Assembly (NCBI GenBank): GCA_021464245.1
Contig: JADCRB010000067.1
Coordinates: 2,077,908-2,141,907, forward strand
Origin: Carallia brachiata
Lineage: Eukaryota > Streptophyta > Magnoliopsida > Malpighiales > Rhizophoraceae
Length of the DNA: 64,000 nt
Direction of reading: 5' to 3'
A program made the translations under genes and the position numbers. This document shows positions 10,551 through 22,400 of the stretch, piece by piece. Every line of letters starts with the position of its first letter. Position 1 is the stretch's first letter. The notes beneath the pieces were generated by a model, which did no database searches, had not been told where the DNA came from, and saw nothing but the letters and a program-made list of their open reading frames with translations.

Positions 10551-13500
10551 ATGGAAAGAAACGGGGATGAGAGTACAAGCAATAGCATTAATGGAGATCA
10601 TCATATGTTGCCGCCATCGTCATCGTCATCGATTTTGAGGTCGACCCTTTTCTTGGACAACTCCGGGGAGGTTAATCTCACTCTTAGTTCTGATGGATTG
10701 TCATGGGAATTTCTTGATTCTTCTCATGATGTAAGTAAATTGCATAATCTATCTTCCATTTTTCTTAATTTGATCGATCTTTTTATTCTGAAGTAACCGT
10801 CGAATTTTAATTCTGGGCCTTTTTCTGATTCTATGATTGATGATTTTTTTTTTTTTAAGTGGCAAAGTATTTGGTTAAATTTTTTGAATTCTGGCATGGA
10901 GATTATTAATTTAGATAGGAATGGATCGTCCCCTTGAAATTTAGCATATGCTGCTCCTATTTGATAATCTTTGTATTCTACGACCTGCTGGGGGTGCATT
11001 ATAGTCCTTTTTTTTTTTTTAAATGATTATTTCTTTCCTTCCTGAAAACACTAGGAAGATGAACTTAAGGCTGCCGAGGACACAGATATATATCCTTAAT
11101 GCGAAGCACCACACTGGATCATATAGTTCAAGCTAGTGATGGATTTTACGTTTTCTTCAACAGGACAGATCGATTTGTTTGGGAATTAGTCTTGTTCGTG
11201 AAGTTGCAACTGAGATTAAATTTTCTGATGTGTATGGCTTGGAGTTCCATGGTCGTGGTTTAATTCATGTTGGGAAGTGTTTTCTTGGTCAAGATTCCTT
11301 TGAGGTCTGTTCTCAATTTATTACTGGTGACTAGCATTTTGTCAATTGGTTGTGATGATAGAGGTCATACATTTTTATTTGAGTGTTTCAGATGTATCGT
11401 TTTACTGTCCATGGTTTCCAAAGGTCTCGGAGTCAGCCTTGTCTTTGGGCACTCATCTCGTACACCTTTGGTCATGAGGATTTGCACACGTGTCAGATAT
11501 GGATTGATCGAATAAATGCTTCTCTGAACATAGATGTGGGAAGGCCAAAGAATCTTCTGGTTTGTTCTACAATCTATTTTTCCTTTTTTCTTTCATTACA
11601 CGATTGAAATATAAGATATGGTTTTGAGGTTGCAGGTGTAGATCAGTTATAAAAATGTTACAAATTTATTACATATTGACTAGGTTTTTGTTAATCCAAT
11701 GAGTGGGAAAGGACACAGCTGTAGAACCTGGGAAACCGTGGCTCCAATTTTCTCACGTGCAAAAGTAGAAGCAAAGGTAATCACTTAGCATAGTTAGTAA
11801 TGTATACTTGAATTGACGGATATAACTTGCAAACATTGAGATGTACTGTCAGCATATGTGCATATTGTAGAGCTTATTTCTTGCTATTTTTATTGTGTGA
11901 CACTGGAATCAGCATGGAATACACATGCATTCCTCCATAACATTTGACTGATTTTGGAAACAGGATCATGAATGGTGATGTACGGTTTTCTATTTCTAGT
12001 TTTGGCACATTAATTTTTTGGGAGTGCACTAAGCTCACTACATATCAGAGAGCTTAATAGACAATTTTCATAATCTGGGGGATGTGCTTCTGATGTTGTA
12101 TTTAGGTAGGTCCTATTAATTTTTTTAGATAGCTATTATTCATGGAATCCTAATATGAGAGGTCCTTGAAGTCAATGCTTTAAAGCTTCAGTGTTCCAAG
12201 TGTCCCAAGCATATTTACCCATATTTGACGATGTTTCTTCATGACCTGTTTAATATTGCAGTAATCCTGAATTGCAGCCCTTTCAATAGTTATTTTCAAC
12301 ATGATAAATTAATATCTGTGTAAAACTTAATATCAGGTGATTGTAACACAGAGGCGAGGACAGGCTTTCGATATGATGGCATCTATTTCACAGAGAGAAC
12401 TTAATTCATACGATGGTGTCATAACTGTTGTAAGGACCAGGCTCTCTTCGTGTCTATGCTGCCAAATTGACCAATTTTCAATACAGTTTTATGCTAATTC
12501 TATATATGGGCTCAAGTAGTTTAAATTTAGCAGCTGGGATGCCATATTGGCCAATCCTGCCCCTATCCTACGTTCAATAGGTGTATGTGGTTCTTGATGA
12601 TGATAAATTAACATTTCAATGGACCATAACATATGTGTGGATGTTGAGTCTTCTTAAACTCTTTGTCTGCTATGCTAAGTTCCATGATAAAATTTTTGTT
12701 ATAATTCCTGATCATCAGGTCTTGCTAATTGATTTTGTTCCAGGGTGGTGATGGTTTCTTCGATGAAATCCTTAATGGATTTCTTCTTTCCAGGCACAAA
12801 GCTCCTCTTCCTCCGTGTCCTTCAAATTTTTCTCAATCCAGTGGGAGCAAAGACAGTGTTTTAGTTCTTGATCCAAATGAGAAAATTGCTGAAACTGCTT
12901 ACAAAAACGAAGATCATTCTCCTCTTCTTTCAAACTTAGTACATATGGGATTGGGATTGGCAAATAATGGTGGGTAATACAGTAGTGATACATCTATTCA
13001 TTTGAATTTTGAGATTGAAAGTAGTTGTTGTAACAGGTGGGTATGTAACATGTTACTGGATGTGTCTGAAATTACAGGAACTGGGGATGGTCCCTCTAAC
13101 ACAGGTTAGTAACCTCCAGTCTACAGGCTCTTGTCATATAGCAGGTTCCCGTACTCTAATAGATATCATGATAAGAATCTGATGAAGCAGATAGGAGCAC
13201 TCAATTTCACAGCACTATTTGTGTGTTTATCTGAACATAGTTATCCCCAATACTGCTCTGGAAACAGAAGATCAAGAACTTGAATTTTCCCTTCTCACTG
13301 AACGGCTTAGATTTGGAATTATTCCTGCTGGTTCAACAGATGCTATTGTGATGTGGTATGTTCTTGTTTTCTTTTCTTCATGGATGCAAGTCATGCCTTT
13401 TCTACTTGCATGCATGCACACACAAACTGGGGGAACAATGGTTGGGATTGCCTTCAGAGCTAAGTGTATTTTACCGCTAAATAGACTTGAGGGCTTTGAC

Positions 13501-16136
13501 ACTGGTTTTGATTGACTAATATAACCAAGTAATGAGCTGGGTTAAGAACCCAATTTAATTGTGCACTATTACTAATTTTCCAAGTCTGCACCACTCTGAG
13601 ATACCAAGGACAAATTGATACATTTTCAAATCTGTTAGTTTATGCAGGCATATTTATTCTAGCTTGCACCTTCTTTTGTGGTACATTTCTTATATGCACT
13701 TTTGACTATAATAGGTTAGTCTTGCTTAAGAGAACAAAAAATAAAAATAAAAATAAAAATCAAGAATTTCTTTTATATTCCTATGATTGTACACATTAAT
13801 GTTCTATGGTTTATCGGGCTCGTCTCATTGTTGATTTTACAATATAATGCCTGTATCTTGGAAAAAGATTTATAGAGCTAAGTTTCTCCACTTGCACTAT
13901 TCTGGCTTATACAATCTTGTATCTTCATTCCAATGCAGTACCACTGGAACTCGAGATCCTGTAACATCCGCCTTGCACATTGTCCTGGGTAAAAACGTGC
14001 GCCTTGATTTAGCTCAAGTTGTGAGATGGAAAATGACACCTACATCAGATACTGAACCTTGCGTTCGTTATGCAGCCTCTTTTGCTGGGTATTTTTCATT
14101 TTACTGAACTAGGATAATATCTGTAGTTAACTATCATGCAGTTAGATTCATGCAGCCAATCTTATTTAAATTATTCTACAGTTTAATGACTCTGGCTCGA
14201 GAGTGCTGGAAACTTTCATATAAGATGCTCTTCATAGATTTCTATTTGATTTATCAACGCATAATTGTCAGGTATGGGTTTTATGGTGATGTCATAACAG
14301 AGAGTGAAAAATACCGCTGGATGGGCCCCAGACGGTATGATTATGCAGGAACCAAAGTTTTTCTGATGCACAGGTAGTTCTTCTTTTAGGCTCTGTTTTC
14401 GTCTTCTCTCTATTTTTAATGGGTACCTAATCTTGAAAATTTTGTTCATTTGCATCTACACAAATAAAATGAAGAAGAGGAAGAAATAGTTTCATAGATA
14501 TAAAGCATAAGAGTTTCATTTCTTCGGCTTCGAAATGATAGCTGCAGTCAAGTATGAAATTTGCAGTGTTTCCCTATAGATGCTATTATGACTTTAACGT
14601 ACTTTCTTTGTCATTTCTGATGGTAATTGCTTGTTTCTGCTTCAAAATGATTCAATCACAGTGAGCTATATTTTGAAATTTGAAATATCTAGTTAAGTTT
14701 CTTCAGCGCTTAACGTATACAATCTTGCGTTTGCGTTCCGTTTTGTAGTCAAATTTTTAACATAGCACATCTCGAGCATGTGTTTTTGTTGCTTGCAACT
14801 GGTAGGCTTTCCAATGTATGCATTACATCATTCAATCTTTACTTTGATTGTAATTACTTTTGTGCTCAGGTCATATGAGGCAGAAGTAGCATATGTCGAA
14901 ATTGAATCAGAAAAAACAAGTCCAACTATTGAGAAAGGTCACCTGCTTAGCAGGATAAAAGCAGTGTTGGGTCCAGAGAAGTCAGAAAGAATGATTTGTC
15001 GCATGAACTGTGGTGTCTGTAACACAAAGCCAGTTCATGCATTTAAGAGAAGCCCACATTCAAAGCCTTATTCATCTCCTGAACATAGATGGCTGAAACG
15101 TAGTGGAAATTTTCTGAGTGTTGGTGCTGCCATAATATCTAACCGGAATGAAAGAGCGCCTGATGGTTTGGTAGCAGATGCACACCTTTCAGATGGTTTC
15201 CTGCATCTTTTGTTGATTAGGGACTGTCCCCGTGCTTCATACCTATGGTAACATAATTTTTTTGCCTCTTACATATGAGTTCTGCTTTATTTGATCACTT
15301 GGGCAAGCGTGATTTTTTTGCCTCTTACATATGAGTTCTGCTTTATTTGATCACTTGGGCAAGCGTGATTTTTTCGCCTCTTACATATGAGTTCTGCTTT
15401 ATTTGATAACTTGGGCAAGCGTGACTTTTCTTTTGTTAGATTGGAGACACTGTTCTATTTATTTGTAAGGTGCTTCTGCATTGACTGCAATTGATGTTGA
15501 TTAGTTAAGTTCGTTAATAGAGTACAAAAGAGGAGGCGACGGCATATAAGTATATTGCTGATATATATTATCCGCAAGGAAAGGAAGTATTAGTTTGCTC
15601 ACCATCTCTCGCATGATTGACAAGCACTTGCTTGCTCTCAGTTGATTGACAAGTTCTTGCTTGCCAAGCATGCCGCCATCCTAACCGTATCATCTGCTGT
15701 TATGAAGCCATTCTAAGAGACTATTTCCTGAATATTCGGCATTCTCTTTGCTATCAATCCTGTCATCTTGGATTTGATATTTCTCTGCCAGATTTTGTCA
15801 ATGTTTCTATATCATTATTCACTAACCACTTTGAAACATACAGGCATCTTACCCAGCTTGCGAGGAAAGGGGGAAAGCCCCTGAATTTCGAGTTTGTGGA
15901 ACATCATAAGGTTAGTATTTAAGTCACCTAGATTAATCATGTGTGAGGTTTATCTGTAAAAATCTCCTTCAAATTCTATGTTTCATTGTTGTTTGCAGAC
16001 CCCGGCTTTTACATTTACTTCGTTTGGCAACGAAAGCGTGTGGAACTTGGATGGGGAGCCCTTTGCGGCACATCAGCTCTCAGCACAAGTATTTCGAGGG
16101 CTTGTCAGCTTATTTGCCTCCGGTCCTGAAGTTTAG
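10551..16136 (+). CDS. CERK: Ceramide kinase (ACD5-like)
   Basis: This lipid kinase phosphorylates ceramide to ceramide-1-phosphate; loss of the Arabidopsis orthologue ACCELERATED CELL DEATH 5 causes ceramide build-up and spontaneous cell death. Exons: 10551-10730, 11164-11304, 11392-11559, 11684-11776, 12337-12429, 12744-12969, 13078-13104, 13241-13355, 13939-14088, 14272-14373, 14870-15247, 15844-15910, 15999-16136. They join to 1878 bases (625 residues), close to known plant CERKs. An N-terminal PH-like part is followed by the diacylglycerol-kinase catalytic domain: FVNPMSGKG (about 165-173), the nucleotide-binding GGDGFFDEILNG (GGDG at 226-229) and FGIIPAGSTDA. The ceramide-kinase hallmark CxxxCxxC is present as CRMNCGVC (Cys475, 479, 482). 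The C-terminal DGEPFAAHQLSAQVFRGLVSLF matches the family end. The ATG at 10551 is chosen because the open frame upstream has no in-frame ATG. Exon 7 is a 27-base microexon. Intron 11 holds a triplicated 56-base repeat. Confidence 0.96.
15264..15425 (+). repeat. Three-copy 56-bp tandem repeat in CERK intron 11
   Basis: Three nearly identical units start at 15264, 15320 and 15376 with an exact period of 56 bases; each begins gcctcttacatatgagttct. Copies differ by only a few bases (for example g/c just before copy 3 and gatcac/gataac), so the expansion looks recent. The repeat is intronic and begins 16 bases after the splice donor. Confidence 0.92.
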
Positions 16137-16620
16137 TAGGAAACCGGACCTCCCTTCAAGACGGGTTTTCTGTCTGTGGTTGGGTCTTTGCGAGTTCAGT
16201 TTTGTACAACATTTTAATGAGACATACTGAGCCACTTTCTAGGATTGCATACAGGGTCGAGAATTAATCTTAGGTAGATGGGAGCGGGAGTGGTTTAATA
16301 TTGTTTTTTTTTTTTTTTTGAATTTTCTTTGAACTAAACCAACTGATTAGGAGAAAGGGACAGTTGGGGAGGTTAGGGGTTCAAATCCTTGATCACTTAT
16401 TTGTCGACATATTGTTAATATCATTTGATCTATAAGTTCATGGTATTTTAATATTGTTGACTTTTACTTGCAATACAACTTGTAATTTACCAACGAGGCA
16501 ACTGAATTTTGAATGAACAAAGAAGAGAGAAGCAAATAATTGAAGTCCCAGTATGTTGTCTTCACCATTGCTTGATGGTGACATTACCGTTATACCAAGG
16601 CACCTTCTTCTGTGTGAAAC

Positions 16621-16672
16621 AAAAGGCAAGAAAAAACAAATTGCTCAAAAGGCAAGAAAAAACAAATTGCTC
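16621..16672 (+). repeat. 26-bp exact tandem duplication
   Basis: Two identical 26-base units starting aaaaggcaagaaaaaac, at 16621-16646 and 16647-16672, in the flank downstream of ceramide kinase. Confidence 0.9.
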
Positions 16673-17256
16673 AAAGGACTTGCATCCGGTCCCGTTTCTT
16701 AATGATGACTGAAATGCATACAATCGCAGCGATATGCTTACTTTTCAAAAGATTACTGGTATTATCCACATTTTCCTTTCTCTAAATCACTCAATTCATT
16801 TTTTTGTTTCCGAAAGAGCAGAAGATGGACCCCTCGATGTGGTAGTTTAGTAGTAATTTAATGTACTTCTTCTCTTATTGACTCGGGTTCGAGTTTCTTC
16901 ACTAGTATCAGCTCTAATTAAATGAGATTTAAGTTGAGATACCCAGATAGTGTGTTTGCCCTTTTAAGGTAGTTAAGTGAGGTATTCAAATAAGAGTTAC
17001 TCCGACTTCGGTTCATATGTGCAATCAACCGACATATACACAATGCACCTTTTTTTAATTGTTCCAAAAAAGAAACAAAAAGAGCAGATGATGGACCAGC
17101 TTTGCCACAATGAAACAACAGCTATGGTCCATCTTCAATAATGCTGTGTGACTAGGAAGAAGCTGCTCTTTGGATGCCCTTTATGACAGCAAAACAATTC
17201 CCTACTCTATAAGGCAATTTAGCTCCATTTATCAGGTGGACAGTCTTCAAGGTTTT

Positions 17257-17304
17257 TCCTTCCGTATGCAGATATCGCAATCCTTCCGTATGCAGATATC
17301 GCAA
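17257..17304 (+). repeat. 24-bp exact tandem duplication
   Basis: Two identical 24-base units (tccttccgtatgcagatatc plus gcaa) at 17257-17280 and 17281-17304. The length is a multiple of three, so a minus-strand open frame across it gains an eight-residue repeat, but that frame matches nothing I know. Confidence 0.9.
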
Positions 17305-19536
17305 TAGGCCATCTCGAACAGACATGGGAATAAGACATCTCCAATCTGGAGTCATCCTAACTCTTCTCGAACGAAGATGTCCTTTGTGGTGCTTTTTTCC
17401 GCATGCAATACTGCAGATTCCTACTTATAGATTGTACAGTCGAGGAGGACCACCTCTAAGGTATCCACCAAAAAAAAAAAGGACCACCAGCTCTACTCTT
17501 TCATCCCCACTTTGGCACCAGCAGAGCCACAATTTTTTTCATTTTGCAAATTGTTCATGTATTTCTACATTGGTTCCTGGCTTTCCCGTTTATGTGGCTA
17601 TGTTCAAAATGGATTTATTCCGTTTCCTTGATGGGGTCGTTTTCCAATAGAATGGACTTCATTTTATACGCTAGATAATTTAGGCCGAAGAGTTAATGCT
17701 GGCTAGACTTGATTGTGATTGTTGGGTTTAGGCAAGGGTTGAGAATCATGACTATAGTAACTTTCGTATGTAAATGTACACGTAACTTCCCTTCTTTTGG
17801 ATGTAAATTTTCTTTTTTTCTTTTCTTTTTTAATAAAAGAGGTCGGAAGGCTGTAAAATAATAATATAATTACTAAAATTTGAAGACAGCACTAATAAAT
17901 TTCAACACAGTATCTTAATTAATTATATTAAAAATACAAAAATTACCTTGAAGCCTAGTAAATTAAAACCTTATTACTCCCATCGGTGCTGGTTAAACTC
18001 TAGACGCATGAAATAGGTGCACGTCTTAAAGTATGAATCTCATTACTATCAAGTCCAAACACTTCAGGAGTCATGAAGTGCAGTTTGTATTGTTATATAC
18101 AGTTTTATTCAATCGAGCTTAATTCGGTTTCGACTTCGGTATTAGGTTAGTCTAACTTAATTTCAATTTTTTCTCTTGTCAAAAAGATTTGTCTAATTAG
18201 ATTTCGAGCCCAATTAGTTTATGTTCTTTATAATCTAATCAGTTGTAGGTTATTTTAATCATCTATCTTCCCTGCCTCGTACAAATTTCTTCGACACTTT
18301 TACGTTGATATTATGTATGAAATCACTTTATATTAATGCAATGGTTTGATTTTGTTATAAAAAAAAAAAAAAAAAAGAGTCATGATTCTAACTCTTGTAT
18401 TAGCAGCGTAAATTTGACGAGTCCCCTAGCCCCACTGGCCGTTGCCCTCACGATGCAGCGTATCATGTGTCCAAATAGTGCATGTGCTTTATTTTCAATT
18501 TATAATGACATTTTAGCGAATTAATTAATGACCCTGCTTGGCAAAGTTCATCAGGAAACTAATATGAAGCTTCCATTAACTAAACTTGTCCCATATTAAA
18601 ATATAATTGTTCTTCAATCCCATATTAATATATAATTTTTCTTCAATTATTTCTTGGTAAATTATTTTTTTATGGAAAATCTCAATTTGACTCAATTTTT
18701 TTAATATAATTTACTAATAATCTTATCCTACACAATAAATTAGAATTACTTAAAATAACAAATAATAAGATAAATTTATGTAATATAAGATTATAACTGA
18801 ATTATACTAAAAAAAAAAAAAAAGTAAATAAAACTTACAAGTACTTTAGTTTATAAATAAATGTCTCCTATAAACAAATGCAGTAGCATGGTTGCTAAGC
18901 TGTGAGTTTCATAATCTTAACGTGGCATAGTCCACCGGTTAATTATTGAACATCGGAAAACCCCATTAATTAAGAAATCCAACATATTCTCTCGGCATAT
19001 CATAAAATTATTAACATCTACTGTAGATTTCATAAGCTTGAATTACAAAGTGACAATGATAAGATTAATGATATAAAATTTTAACAATGACATTATCCTT
19101 TTTTTTTTTTCATTTTTTGCTAAAATTCTTTTTTGTTTGATATAAACAAAGTGTTTGGAATAATGATAGTAAGGATTCCGATGGTGTTGTTTAAGTTTTG
19201 GTTCATTTGGTTTCGAAGTATTTTGAGGATACATATGATGTTTTGAGTTTATGAATTTCCGTTTTTTGATCGAGAGTTTATGAAGTTTGAAATTTATTAA
19301 ATTTCAGTGACAACAAATTTAAATGAATTAATAAATATTAAGTTTTTTGACCGTAAATTTGTACGTCAAATAGTATTAATAATATATAAAAATTAAATAT
19401 TTGAACTCTCAAATTTTTTAACAGTTTTTTCTTTTCCGGATTATTGGGTTTAAATTTAAGGAAGTTAAAAAAAAAAGAAACCTTTAAGTTTTCTAAATTA
19501 TCATTTCGGCAATCAATTGCCAAGACTTTTCACATA

Positions 19537-19998
19537 AGGGGGTGTTTGTTTAGAAAAAAAAGTATTGTGAGAATGTGAATCAACTATTTAATTCTCATTT
19601 CTATTATTTGTTTTATGAAAAATAGATTTTCATTCCCTTAAAAAGGGGAATAAAATTCCTTATTTTAAGGGAATTATGATTCTCAAGTTTACTATATCAA
19701 TCATTCTCATTCCCCTTTTATTTAACTCTAACTTCTCAAATTTATCTACATTCCCATATTTTTATTTTTATATTGTTATTATATTCTTTTTTTGATTTTA
19801 TTTATTCATAAAATAATAATAATAGTAATAATAATAATAGTAATAATAATAATAATAATATTTTTTTATATTATAATAAAAAATAAATATTTCAAAACTT
19901 AAGATAATATTAAATTGTAAATACTAATATAATTTTATAGTTAAAATAATCATTTATTTATTATTAATAAATTATTTTATAATATCTACAATATTATT

Positions 19999-20032
<34 letters not shown>

Positions 20033-20572
20033 TTATTTTTATTGTTATTGTTATTGTTATTATTGTCATTACCATTACTACTTATTAATGATAATATGTC
20101 ATAATATTATAATTAGAAAAAATTTAAATTTAAAAATATTTAAATTATAAATTAACAAATGATTATTATTATAATAACAATAAAATTTTATGTTAAGATT
20201 TTTTATTTTTGGATTTTCTATTTATGGTTATCATTGTGAAGTATATTATTATTATTATTAATTTTTATTATAATTTTTAATTTTATTTTTATGGTAATTT
20301 AATATATTTTAATTTGAGCTTACATTATAATAATTTTTGTATTTCATACTTTTTAATTTCATGTTAATAATTTTTTAATTTTGAATTATTTAAATAATTT
20401 AAAAAAATAATTTTGATTCTGATTCCTTACTGAATCAAAGAATGATAAGAGAATTCGATTCCAATTCCGAAATAAATCAAACACATTGTAATTTTAGTTA
20501 TTCCGATTCTGATTCCATTTAATTTTAATTTTAATTTTAATTCCAATTTCATCTTACGAACTAAATGACCCC
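19537..20572. mobile_element. Non-autonomous DNA transposon-like element, copy 1
   Basis: This is about 1036 bases, very AT-rich, beginning aggggg-tgtttgttt and ending aactaaatgacccc. The ends are imperfect inverted repeats (ggggtgtttgtt against ggggtcatttagtt). A homologous copy lies at 44240-45220 with the same order of landmarks: a left end followed by ttgtgagaat, the block caagtttactatat, a (ATA/ATAATAATAGTA) tract, and the right end aaatgacccc or aaatgacgc. There is no transposase open frame. Target-site duplication is unclear (cacat-like bases flank both ends). Confidence 0.7.
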
Positions 20573-22253
20573 ACATCAAATTATTTTAATTTCGGTTATA
20601 TTAAATTACAAGTTATTAACTTACTCAAGTAATGATAGTGAATTTACTTACCAATTACTTTAGAATCACTCTAATGACAGTTTTTCACCGCACAACTCCA
20701 CCTAGAATGAATATTTTAGTGGCGGTGGGGTCTACCTAACTACCGAATCATCAATCTGCCCCGTCAAACGCTCTCTCAACCACCGAATTTCAAACGTTTG
20801 GGTTTCATAACCACTTGCTATTGTCCCGGGGCGTCACTGTCTTTTCAGACGTGTAAAGCTATGATTGGTAATATTGTTTTCTTCTACGCTGACTTTTTAC
20901 CTATATTATATCGATCCGACGGTGGAGGTCAGCATCCTCGTCATTTTAAGTGGGCCATGACCCATGAGTGGATTTTCTGTTGCGATTCGTACAATTTTCT
21001 TGTTACGCCCAAGTTGCGGAGTCTTCTGATCGTACGATGAGGTTTTGTAGATAAGATAAACATTAGATTTTGACGGACCCCACAATCGATTATTGATTGC
21101 TGCCTGAGGGGGGTTTATGGAAGCAAGAATTGGATTTTTTTTTTTAACTATTTATTTTTTTTAATTTTATCTTTTTGAGTTATATTATTTGTTTAAAAGG
21201 AATCAATCGAATTCAATTCTTAACATCGTAATTAACGGCAGTCAACGCTTGTAATTATGCCTTTGACAGCAGTAACATCGTAAGTTACTAAATCTAATAT
21301 TTCTTATTTTTTGGGCTCATAATTATTCCTTTATTTTAAATTTCAAGATTCAGAATTAATTATTTTGAGAAGAAAAATTAAAAAAAAAAACTTAAGTTTA
21401 TACAGTAGAATTTCGCTACAAAGACAACGAGAGGGGAGAGTTGTCAAGGTGTAGATCACACCACTTTTCACTTTTTTATTGAAAAGTTTATGGTGTGGAT
21501 ACAATTAAAAAAAAAAAGATATAAATAACACTTTTAACGATTTTATATTCATTTTACGTCAATTTATTTAAATTATTTGTAAATAATGTATTTTTTAAAA
21601 CAAAAAAAAAAGATACAATTTACCATCGGCTTCCTTCTCGTCATTCGTCCTCAGCTCCCTATTTTTCTTTGTTAGAGAATTATAAATGTGATGAAGTAAA
21701 AATTCTTGCAATCAATCGATTAGGAAGATCTGCATATTTGAAAATAATCAATTTAAGATTTTGTTGATCAATCAATATACTAAATTATAGAGATCATGTA
21801 ATCAATTTAGAATTATGGTGATTGATCAGCATCAATTTAAAATTTTAATATTAATATCATATATAATTAGTTACTAAAATCCTAATTTAATCACATTCAT
21901 AATTTTCCAACATTTCTTATGCAATAATATAAGAACCAAAAAAATGCGACAAACAACAGGAAAAAAAAACCAAAAGAACACTCAACCTACAGCACGGGCA
22001 ACAATGCAGTCAAAAAAGATAAAAGGGTCACATTGTTGCAAGCACCTCTCATCTCTCTCCTTCTCTCTCTCTCTCTAGAGGTCCAGTGCACACACTCCTG
22101 TAGTCCTGTCACAGTTTATTAAGTGTTCCGTTTCTCCCACGGACAGGCAATTCCCATAAATCTTGGGTTCCACAATCTCCCAACAAAAGTTCAATTCCAT
22201 CTTCATCTTCCTGTTCGGTCAAAAAAAAAAAAGAAAAATCTTCATCTTCCTGT

Positions 22254-22319
22254 ATGCTTTCTCACTTTTCCCATACAAGCCTAATGCTTTCAGTCTTTCA
22301 CACTGTACCCAGATCTTAG
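22254..22319 (+). promoter_or_regulatory. Possible upstream ORF in pseudokinase leader
   Basis: A 21-codon open frame starts at the ATG at 22254 and stops at 22317-22319, 81 bases before the main start codon at 22401. A pyrimidine-rich patch at 22040-22080 (CT repeats) suggests that transcription begins just downstream of it, which would put this frame in the leader. The effect on translation is inferred only. Confidence 0.35.
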
Positions 22320-22400
22320 TTTCTTTTGTTCTTTACTGTAACTTCTTACCAGCAGGCTGGCTAAGAAAGGCAGAATCAGGAGCATCTAATTCTAAAGAGA

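Larger units (their letters stand above)
16137..22400. other. Long intergenic region with repeats
   Basis: About 6.3 kb separate ceramide kinase from the next gene. It includes the CERK 3' flank, two short exact tandem duplications (16621 and 17257), a less AT-rich unassigned stretch near 17,150-17,640, very AT-rich DNA from 18,550 on, a roughly 1 kb transposon-like element (19,537-20,572), another less AT-rich stretch near 20,680-21,110 and the promoter and leader of the pseudokinase gene. No protein family was recognised in any open frame here. Confidence 0.6.

Noticed and set aside
17152..17355. 67-codon minus-strand open frame with an eight-residue repeat
   Set aside because: The repeat comes from a 24-base DNA duplication; the rest of the frame matches nothing recognisable and there is no evidence of a gene.
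20798..21040. 80-codon plus-strand open frame
   Set aside because: No recognisable protein, no splice partners and no homologous features; left as unassigned intergenic DNA.
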